Origin: an uncultured Hyphomicrobiales bacterium
Lineage (GTDB): Bacteria; Pseudomonadota; Alphaproteobacteria; Rhizobiales; Hyphomicrobiaceae
Assembly (NCBI GenBank): GCA_902826255.1
Contig: CADEEC010000020.1
Span: 1 to 33,824 of the forward strand
Direction of reading: 5' to 3'
DNA length: 33,824 nucleotides
This document shows positions 9,769 through 16,135 of this stretch, in pieces (within the stretch, counting starts at the first letter, position 1; each line of letters opens with the position of its first letter). The notes under the pieces were generated by a model. It saw only the letters and a program-made list of their open reading frames with translations, searched no databases and was not told the DNA's origin. Made by a program: the position numbers and the translations under genes.

Positions 9769-11778
9769 CTATTGCCGCTCCCGTTGGTAGGTGCGCACGG
9801 CCGGCCACGCGGCGACGGCAATCACCAGCGCCAGCAAATAGAGCGGCCAGCGCACCGGCTGGTTCCAAGCCGCGCGCATCTCCGCGCGCTGTTTCGGCTT
9901 CACGTCCTTGTACTTGAACACCGGATACGACAGCCCCATCGGTTTGGCATTGACGAGCCAAGCGTGGTTGAGCGTGTAGCTCTCGTTGTGGAACAGCTCG
10001 ATCCACGGCCGTTCGCGTTCCAGGATCGCGATCATCTTGCGGATGATGCCCAGCCTGTGCTCGGTATTGGGAAGGTTCTTCATCTCCTTGTAGAGCGCGT
10101 CGAACTCGGTGTTGCAGAAGTTGGCCGTGTTCGGCCCCTGGCTCTTGGTGCGCGAGTTCTCGCAAACCAGAATGAACAGGAAATTCTCCGGGTCCGGGAA
10201 GTCGCCGACCCAGCCCCACTGGAAGATCTGATAGGCGCCCTGGCGCACCTTCTGCTGGAACTGATTGTAGGTGGTCGCATTCACCCGCACGTCGAGCCCC
10301 AGCTGCTGCCAGGCATTGACCATGAACTGGTACTGCAGCAGCGCCTGCGCCGTGGTGTTGCCGGTGTCGAAGCTGAGTTTGAGTGGCTGGTCGGTCGACG
10401 GGTCGATGCCGTTCTTGTAGCCGGCCTCCGTCAACAGCGCGCGGCCGCGCGCGATGTCGGGTTGCCGGAACGGGTTCTTGTAGCCTTTGTCGTAGCCGAA
10501 GATCGCCGGCGGCAGCGGCGATTGTGCCGGCTCGCCACGGCCGTTGAGGAACAGGCGCAGGTATTCCGGTACATCGATGGCAAGGCTCATCGCCTGCCGC
10601 AGCTTGCGGCCCTTGTCACCCGCGGCATGGCCAACGACGGGATCGTCCATGTTGAAACCCATGTAGAAGATGGTGGGCTCCACCTCCTTGTCGAGCCTCA
10701 GCCCGCGCGCCGCCATCTCCGGCGACAGGCGGTCGTCCTGCACGATGGCGTCGAAGCTCTCCTTGATGATGCCGCCGTCGTCGTAATAGCCCTGCAGCAT
10801 CTTGTTGAAGCGCGGGATGCCCTCACGCTCGCGCGTGAACACGATGCGCTCAAGGAACGGCATGCGCTTGCCGCCGTAGCTGGGGTCGATATGCCCGGCC
10901 TTCACGTCCTCAGTGCTGATATCGCTCGGGAAGATGACACCCGGCGTCGGCGCCGTAGCAGGGCTGAGCCCATACCAGTCCTTGAACTTTTCCAGCGTGA
11001 AGCGGTGCTGCTTCTCGTAGCGTGATAGCCGGAACGGTCCCGTCCCGACCGCCTGGTCGCTCAGGTTGCCGCGCCCCTCCTTGCCATCGTAGTAGGCGAT
11101 TGCCTCCCACGGCATCGGCGTCGTGAACGGCATCGTGAACCAGTAGAGAATTTGCGGGTTGGGCTGCGTGAGCTGGATCTCGATGTCGAGATCGCCGTGC
11201 ACGATCACGCCCGGCAACCCGCCTGCCTTCTGATATTGCACATGTCGCGGCAATGCCGCGAATTGCGCGTCCTTGCGCATCTCGGTTAGGCGCTTGCCGA
11301 GGTCGGTGAAGCCCGGCACATCCGAGAACGTACTCGCCACCGGACTGTTCACCGCCGGGTCCGCGAGGCGCATGAGCTGGAAGGCAACATCGCCCGCAAC
11401 CGCCTTGCGCGTCATCCTGCCCTTCTCCCCCAGGGCAAAGCTCGGATCGGGATGGTAGAGCACGCCATCGCGCAGCTTGAAGCGGTAGCTTTCCCCGCCA
11501 TCAGGCAGGTTCACCGCCTTGGGCACCTCGGTGGCGAGTCCCGGGATCAGCTCATAGGGTCTGCGTAGATAATGATACTCGAGGAGCGTGTCGTAGACGT
11601 TGGCCGTCACGACATGCTCGGCCGTCGTATAGGCCACCGCCGGGTCGAGCGTGCGCGGTGCCTCCACGAACGAGGAGTAGAGCACCTTCTGGCCGGTGTC
11701 GGCATCGGGATAGGGGTTATTTGTGCAGCCCGCGAGGGCCAGCAACCCGACCAATGCTCCAACAACGGCGCGCCGCAC
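9769..11778 (-). CDS. oppA: Opp-type ABC transporter substrate-binding lipoprotein with C-terminal membrane helix
   Basis: Solute-binding protein of family 5 (SBP_bac_5), 669 residues, first gene of the importer operon. The N-terminal signal ends in LALAGC (lipobox, Cys18). The mature part has EAPRTLDPAVAYTTAEH, the usual start of this family, and later YFGFNM-like and QAMSLAIDVPEYL segments. The start must be GTG 11778, because an in-frame TAG lies two codons upstream; a GAGG-rich purine tract precedes it. Unusually, the C-terminus carries a predicted membrane helix (WPLYLLALVIAVAAWPAV) followed by a basic tail, giving two membrane anchors. The protein is longer than typical OppA (about 540), partly from this tail. 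Substrate is unknown. Confidence 0.9.
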   Translation of the reverse strand: MRRAVVGALVGLLALAGCTNNPYPDADTGQKVLYSSFVEAPRTLDPAVAYTTAEHVVTANVYDTLLEYHYLRRPYELIPGLATEVPKAVNLPDGGESYRFKLRDGVLYHPDPSFALGEKGRMTRKAVAGDVAFQLMRLADPAVNSPVASTFSDVPGFTDLGKRLTEMRKDAQFAALPRHVQYQKAGGLPGVIVHGDLDIEIQLTQPNPQILYWFTMPFTTPMPWEAIAYYDGKEGRGNLSDQAVGTGPFRLSRYEKQHRFTLEKFKDWYGLSPATAPTPGVIFPSDISTEDVKAGHIDPSYGGKRMPFLERIVFTREREGIPRFNKMLQGYYDDGGIIKESFDAIVQDDRLSPEMAARGLRLDKEVEPTIFYMGFNMDDPVVGHAAGDKGRKLRQAMSLAIDVPEYLRLFLNGRGEPAQSPLPPAIFGYDKGYKNPFRQPDIARGRALLTEAGYKNGIDPSTDQPLKLSFDTGNTTAQALLQYQFMVNAWQQLGLDVRVNATTYNQFQQKVRQGAYQIFQWGWVGDFPDPENFLFILVCENSRTKSQGPNTANFCNTEFDALYKEMKNLPNTEHRLGIIRKMIAILERERPWIELFHNESYTLNHAWLVNAKPMGLSYPVFKYKDVKPKQRAEMRAAWNQPVRWPLYLLALVIAVAAWPAVRTYQRERQ

Positions 11779-11877
11779 AATCTAGCCCTCACCTCTCGTT
11801 CCAGCTTACAGTCCGTCCAGACTGACAGGCAACCGAAGTAGCACCGGCTGCAATGCTGGCTCGACAGGGAGCGATCG

Positions 11878-12633
11878 ATGACGAGCGAAGCGACGGCTTT
11901 CAGGGCAGACCGCACACGCTACGATCAACTCATGGAGACAGTGCGTGGACGCTTGACCTCGCGCGCCTTCAATTCGGCCGTCCCCGTCCCCCGCGAGCAC
12001 ATTGAGCTCGTTATGGAGGCTGCCCGCCATGCGCCCTCCGGCGCCAACGCGCAGCCCTGGCACTACATTGCGGTCACTGACGCGGGTGTGAAGAAGCAGA
12101 TTGCCGACTATTTCGTGGAAGAGCAGCGCCGCCGCGCCAAGTTGAAGATGAAGTTCCCCACGCCGAACTACCGCGGCCTCGAATCTGCACCGGGCTTTAT
12201 TGTCGTCGTCGCCGATTTCCGCTTCCTGCGCGCCTTCCCGGTGCTGCTCGACGGCTCCGATCTCGACAAGCAATACCAGGAGAACGCCGAGCGCATCCTG
12301 CTGCAGAGCGTGGCCGCCTCGACCATGTCGGCTCATCTCGCCGCCGCAGCACTCGGCTATCAGGTCTGGTGGGTGACGGCGATCGGACAGCAGGCGGCGC
12401 AGGAGGCGCTGCGACCGCTGCTTGGCATCCCTGCGGACCTTGCCGTCATCGACATCATGCTGTTCGGCGTCCCGGCCAAGCCCCCTTACAAGCGCTGGAA
12501 AAAGACACTCCCCCAGATCCTGCACTGGGATCGCTTCAACATGGACAAATACATGACCACAGATCAGATCGACGCCTGGGTCAAAGAGGAGCGGCACAAA
12601 GTAATGTACCGCGACGAAAGCAAGATCGACTGA
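11878..12633 (+). CDS. nitroreductase family protein
   Basis: FMN-dependent oxidoreductase of the nitroreductase superfamily, 251 residues. An N-terminal RGRLTSRAF and the flavin-binding APSGANAQP at 52-60 are clear. GYQVWWVT and DIMLFGVPAKPPYKRWKKT match the C-terminal part. Such enzymes reduce nitroaromatics, quinones or flavins; the physiological substrate is not deducible. The start at ATG 11878 has AGGGAG at 11866-11871. It is transcribed divergently from the Opp operon with a 99-base gap that must hold both promoters, and convergently with the CinA-like gene. Confidence 0.88.
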   Translation: MTSEATAFRADRTRYDQLMETVRGRLTSRAFNSAVPVPREHIELVMEAARHAPSGANAQPWHYIAVTDAGVKKQIADYFVEEQRRRAKLKMKFPTPNYRGLESAPGFIVVVADFRFLRAFPVLLDGSDLDKQYQENAERILLQSVAASTMSAHLAAAALGYQVWWVTAIGQQAAQEALRPLLGIPADLAVIDIMLFGVPAKPPYKRWKKTLPQILHWDRFNMDKYMTTDQIDAWVKEERHKVMYRDESKID

Positions 12634-12678
12634 AAACGGACTGCCACGCCATTGGGTTCGGCGTCGGGGTCCTGATCC

Positions 12679-13161
12679 CTATTCTTCAAGCGCAGCCAGC
12701 AACGTCTCGAGCGCCTTTGTCGTGAAAGCATGCATGTTGGCTGCGCGATCCTGGCTTCCGGTGCGTACCGTAAGAACGCGTTCAACGGGCCCGGCAATTG
12801 CGATACAGGCATGGCCCGCCGGATCGCCATAGCGGTTGCCGGTTGGACCCGTCGCGCCGGTCTCGGACAGACCCCATGTCGCTCCGTGCTGCTCGCGTAC
12901 CGTGCGGGCCAATAGCAGCGCGTACGGTTCGCTCGCCGAGCGGATGCCGGACATGACTGTGTCAGGGATCGACACCAGCGCCCGCCGCGCCTGCCGCGTG
13001 TAGACCACAGCCCCGCCAAGGAAGTACGCCGACGCCCCCGGTACTGCCAACAGCGCTGCCGAGATCAGCCCGCCCGCCGAGGACTCGGCAATTGCTATCG
13101 TTTCGCCGCGCGCTTTGAGCTTGGCTGCTGCCTTCTCGGCAAGGTCTGTAGTGACGTTCAT
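12679..13161 (-). CDS. CinA C-terminal domain protein, PncC-like with altered active-site motif
   Basis: Stand-alone CinA C-terminal domain of 160 residues; in PncC this domain deamidates nicotinamide mononucleotide. Recognisable blocks are IAIAESSAGGLISAALL, AYFLGGAVVYTRQARR, LSETGATGPTGNRYGDPAG and a C-terminal helix. The usual ESCTGG motif is ESSAGG here, and YSNxxK is replaced by YTRQAR, so NMN deamidase activity is doubtful. Start is either ATG 13161 or GTG 13176, five codons upstream; neither has a convincing ribosome site. The GTG would sit one base after the methyltransferase stop, so coupling is likely. Confidence 0.75.
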   Translation of the reverse strand: MNVTTDLAEKAAAKLKARGETIAIAESSAGGLISAALLAVPGASAYFLGGAVVYTRQARRALVSIPDTVMSGIRSASEPYALLLARTVREQHGATWGLSETGATGPTGNRYGDPAGHACIAIAGPVERVLTVRTGSQDRAANMHAFTTKALETLLAALEE

Positions 13162-13177
13162 TGGCCCGTGCGCCACG

Positions 13178-14008
13178 CTATTTTCTGCTCGCCTGCCACT
13201 TGCTGTCTGCGCCGCCTCCGCGCGCAGTGCCTTCCATACCGTCGCCCCTTACCCATCCGGTGTAGGCCTTCCCGGCAACCGTGAAAGAAATCTGGTCACC
13301 GGCAATCTTGCCGTCCGTAATAGGAGTTTCGACGTTGCCCGTTGTGAGCGTGCCGCGAAAGAGCTGGTACTCTTGCGCCAGCGTAAGCTCGCTTTGCCCG
13401 AGTTGCCACTTGCCGTCGACCTTTGCCGGCACAATCCACATCAGCGCACGGCAATAGGTCGGGCAGTCCTTCTCGACATTGGCCGTTTCGTCGGGCTGCC
13501 AGTCGCCCATGTTGAACGTGTTGGAGACCAGGCGGGTGCCGGGCTTCATCTCGAGCAGCTTGGGACGGAGCTTGAGATTGAGGCTCGGCAGCAGAAACAT
13601 CGTCACTACGGTTGCGTCGGAGAAGTCGGTAACGAAAATGTCGCCGTTGATGAAGCGTGCCTTCTCGCCGATGCCATCTTGCGCGGCGTTGCGCTTCGAA
13701 AGTTCAACCATTTCCGGGTTGTACTCGATCCCGAGTGTCTTCGCCCCGATCTTTGCCGCGGTGATCACAGTCCGGCCGTCCCCAGAACCCAGATCGACGA
13801 CATAGTCTTGCGGCGTGACCTTCGCCATCCTCAACATCTGGTCGACGAGCGCTTGCGGGGTCGGGACCCAGATCACGTCCTTGCCGCTCTGGCCGATCTT
13901 GGGTTCATAAGTCGTGGCGGACTGGGCGACGGCCACGTCAACCAGGCCGGGGGCGGCTAGGGCGACCATGATTGCCAGCGCGCGGCACAGGCGGCTCAAC
14001 TGGGTCAT
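13178..14008 (-). CDS. class I SAM-dependent methyltransferase with N-terminal signal peptide
   Basis: Predicted exported protein of 276 residues with a class I methyltransferase fold. ATG 14008 is chosen because GGAG lies nine bases upstream and the first 28 residues form a signal peptide, hydrophobic then AVAQ. The SAM-binding motif VVDLGSGDGRT lies at about 70-80, followed by GIEYNPEMVELSKRN and FINGDIFVTDFSDATVV. The last third (TGNVETPITDGKIAGDQISFTVAGKAY) looks like a separate beta-rich segment. SAM is normally cytoplasmic, so export of such an enzyme is puzzling, yet the family recurs with signal peptides in alphaproteobacteria. An in-frame start at 14170 adds 54 residues without recognisable features. 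Confidence 0.82.
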   Translation of the reverse strand: MTQLSRLCRALAIMVALAAPGLVDVAVAQSATTYEPKIGQSGKDVIWVPTPQALVDQMLRMAKVTPQDYVVDLGSGDGRTVITAAKIGAKTLGIEYNPEMVELSKRNAAQDGIGEKARFINGDIFVTDFSDATVVTMFLLPSLNLKLRPKLLEMKPGTRLVSNTFNMGDWQPDETANVEKDCPTYCRALMWIVPAKVDGKWQLGQSELTLAQEYQLFRGTLTTGNVETPITDGKIAGDQISFTVAGKAYTGWVRGDGMEGTARGGGADSKWQASRK

Positions 14009-14210
14009 CGAACAATGCTCCGAATGCACTGCTTCGCAGTGCGATGCTGCTGCTGCTGACAGGAGGATGAAAATCGGCTCACCATTTCCCTGTGACATCC
14101 ATACAATGATCGCGGGATATCCAGCCAGCCGCTTGTGTCCGGACTGCCAATCTCCTGCCGCAGTACGCAACTAGCACTGGGTGGTCGCAACATGTCGCGG
14201 TGTGGGATGC

Positions 14211-15431
14211 ATGGCACGAACTCTATTTCTCCAACTCCTGATCGCGGCTGCACTCATTATTGGTATCGGAGCTGCTCTTCGCGTCGGGCACACGCTCAAA
14301 CTCGACGCAGCGAAGGAACCGGCTTGGTTCGCCTATGACGCCGGCGTCGGCTGGGATCGCCGGCCTAACTATGACGGCAAAGATGATTGTGAAACGGATC
14401 GCACGTTCGACGCCAAAGGGTTAATCGCCTCCGAGACGGAGAAGCTTTCGGGCAAGAATACGGGCAAGCGGCCGAGGGTTGTCTTTCTCGGCGACTCCAA
14501 CACCTACGGTGCCTGCGCCGAGACGGACTACACATTCGTATCCGTGGCAGGACGGCTCGTGCCTGAGGTGGACGTCGTCAACTTGGGGATGAACGGGTAT
14601 TCATCCTATCAAGGATACAAGGCGTTGTTGAAATACGGCGGCCTCGTCCGGCCGAATCTCATCTTCATTTCCTTCAACATAAACGACCGGCGCTTTATGA
14701 CGGGTCCTGAACTCGTCGACAGCGATGCTGCATTCCAAAGGATAGCGCGCGCCGACATGTTCCAGCGCCTTGTGGACCGGAGCTACTTTGTCTGGGCCGC
14801 CGCGGAGGCTAGCAAGTGGCTCTCGGGGCGGAGCATGGGGATCGCTGAGATGATCGGCGATACCGAGTCGGCCAGGGTGCGCCTCGACAAGGTCGTGCCA
14901 CGCGTGTCGCCCGAGGACTACCGGGACAACTTGGAAAAGATGGTGCTGTGGGCCAAGGAGAACGGCAGCGCCGTTGCGTTCATCTTGCTGGGAGACAATC
15001 CGAGCCAAACCCAGAATGTCAGGGAGGGACTAAAGCACTTGTCCGACAAGGACGTGCAGGGTGCCATCAAGGCTTTCGAAGAAGCCAGGGACGATGAGGA
15101 GGATGTCTGGTTCGCGCCGATTGCCAGGCTCCATCTCGCCAAGCTTTACGCTGAAGCCGGACGATCCAAGGAGGCCAAGGAAGTTCTGGTTATACCGGAG
15201 GCGATCACCAGCCTGGTGGGTGGGTACCCGATCTTTCCGGACAGCGACTACCACAATGTGATGCGGGCTGTGGCCTCCCAGCATGGCATTGCGGTGATCG
15301 ATGCGGCCGCAGAACTCAGCAAGTTCCCGGAGCTCTTCTGGGACTACTGCCATTTTGATGAGAAGGGCCACGAGATTGTTGCGCAACTCGTTGCCGCGGC
15401 AATTAAGGTTCACCTCCAAAAAGCGAGCTGA
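14211..15431 (+). CDS. membrane-anchored SGNH/GDSL hydrolase or acyltransferase-like protein
   Basis: SGNH-fold enzyme of 406 residues anchored by an N-terminal helix (FLQLLIAAALIIGIGAAL at about 6-23), with the catalytic domain predicted in the periplasm. Block I is GDSNTYG with Ser96, block II is NLGMNGYSSYQG, block III is SFNINDRR and block V is DYCH with Asp378 and His381, so the catalytic set looks complete. Between blocks III and V lies a long insertion; its residues about 270-330 are charged, helical and repeat-like, resembling a TPR. SGNH proteins of this kind often handle O-acetyl groups on glycans. ATG 14211 is preferred over GTG 14181. First gene of the SxtJ/SxtK/carbamoyltransferase group. 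Confidence 0.85.
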   Translation: MARTLFLQLLIAAALIIGIGAALRVGHTLKLDAAKEPAWFAYDAGVGWDRRPNYDGKDDCETDRTFDAKGLIASETEKLSGKNTGKRPRVVFLGDSNTYGACAETDYTFVSVAGRLVPEVDVVNLGMNGYSSYQGYKALLKYGGLVRPNLIFISFNINDRRFMTGPELVDSDAAFQRIARADMFQRLVDRSYFVWAAAEASKWLSGRSMGIAEMIGDTESARVRLDKVVPRVSPEDYRDNLEKMVLWAKENGSAVAFILLGDNPSQTQNVREGLKHLSDKDVQGAIKAFEEARDDEEDVWFAPIARLHLAKLYAEAGRSKEAKEVLVIPEAITSLVGGYPIFPDSDYHNVMRAVASQHGIAVIDAAAELSKFPELFWDYCHFDEKGHEIVAQLVAAAIKVHLQKAS

Positions 15432-15457
15432 ATCTATAGGCAGTTCCAGCCGTTAAC

Positions 15458-15466
15458 TGATATAAA
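15458..15466 (+). promoter_or_regulatory. candidate extended -10 promoter upstream of the sxtJ-like gene
   Basis: TGA followed by TATAAA gives an extended -10 element (TGnTATAAA) in the 86-base gap after the SGNH gene. No good -35 is visible, as is common for extended -10 promoters. Initiation about seven bases downstream would put a hairpin at the very 5' end of the transcript. Confidence 0.4.
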
Positions 15467-15474
15467 TTGCACGT

Positions 15475-15494
15475 GGCCCAAGACAAGTTGGGCC
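15475..15494 (+). promoter_or_regulatory. perfect hairpin in the leader of the sxtJ-like gene
   Basis: GGCCCAA (15475-15481), six-base loop, TTGGGCC (15488-15494), a perfect seven-base-pair stem. No T-run follows, so it is unlikely to terminate. It lies 23 bases before the ATG at 15518 and close to the predicted transcript start, which suits an mRNA-stabilising or leader structure. Confidence 0.4.
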
Positions 15495-15517
15495 TGCGGA
15501 TTCTCGGGAAATCTTCA

Positions 15518-15931
15518 ATGTCGACGGGCGCTCATGAAACGTTTAGCCAGGCGGACATCAAGCCGCCGTCGGATCGTTCGACCGGCATTGTTTTCGCCTG
15601 CGTCGCTCTAGTTGTCGCTGTCCTCTGGCGCAACACGCCCGCTGTTCTGTGGTGGTCGCTGGGCATTGCTGCGGCTCTCGCCCTTGTCAGTCTGATCATC
15701 CCCTCCGTGCTACGGCCCTTGAACTTGCTCTGGTTCAAGTTCGGACTGCTGCTTCACAAGGTGATGAACCCGCTGATCATGTTCCTGATGTTTGCCCTGG
15801 TGTTCGTGCCGGGTGGCTTCCTCATGCGCATCTGGCACGATCCGCTGGGAGCGCGGCGGAAGGGTGCGCCGTCGTATTGGGTTGAACGCGCGCGCGACAA
15901 GGCCGCCTCCTCCATGTCCAACCAGTTCTGA
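15518..15931 (+). CDS. SxtJ-family small membrane protein
   Basis: Membrane protein of 137 residues with three predicted helices at about 22-38, 44-62 and 80-98, and a charged C-terminal tail. It matches the SxtJ family, named after a gene of the cyanobacterial saxitoxin cluster and usually found next to a NodU-type carbamoyltransferase. Family marks are LRPLNLLWFKFGLLLHK, the span GGFLMRIWHDPL, and SYWV near the end. Biochemical function is not known. The frame opens at TTG 15467, but ATG 15518 with GGGA eight bases upstream and a hydrophilic N-terminus is preferred. It sits 33 bases ahead of the next small gene and probably forms a membrane complex with it and the carbamoyltransferase (inference from conserved co-occurrence). 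Confidence 0.85.
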   Translation: MSTGAHETFSQADIKPPSDRSTGIVFACVALVVAVLWRNTPAVLWWSLGIAAALALVSLIIPSVLRPLNLLWFKFGLLLHKVMNPLIMFLMFALVFVPGGFLMRIWHDPLGARRKGAPSYWVERARDKAASSMSNQF

Positions 15932-15964
15932 TTGCTTCGATAGAGCTTACCGGGAGAAACGCAG

Positions 15965-16117
15965 ATGTTGGGGCTTGTCAAGGAGCTGTTCGCCTACATG
16001 GGCGCGCGCAAGAAGTGGTGGCTCCTACCAATACTAGTTGTCGTTGTGTTGTTTGGCGGTCTGCTGATCCTGGCCCAGGGTTCTGCGGTCGCACCATTCA
16101 TCTACACGATCTTCTAA
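15965..16117 (+). CDS. DUF5989/SxtK-like 50-residue membrane peptide
   Basis: Very small protein of 50 residues, easily missed because of its size. The reading begins MLGLVKELFAYMGARKKWWL and has one strongly hydrophobic helix at about 18-40, then AVAPFIYTIF at the C-terminus. This is the classic form of the DUF5989 family, equivalent to SxtK of the saxitoxin cluster. The start is supported by GGGAG at 15952-15956, eight bases before the ATG. It is followed after 18 bases by the carbamoyltransferase gene. Function is unknown; the RKKWW stretch before the helix predicts a cytoplasmic N-terminus and the family always travels with its carbamoyltransferase, suggesting a membrane docking role (inference). 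Confidence 0.85.
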   Translation: MLGLVKELFAYMGARKKWWLLPILVVVVLFGGLLILAQGSAVAPFIYTIF

Positions 16118-16135
16118 GGGATCGCGTAGCACCCA

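Noticed and set aside
9262..11025. 587-residue open frame on + across oppB/oppA
   Set aside because: It is His/Arg/Glu-rich antisense of the real binding-protein and permease genes, a typical high-GC shadow.
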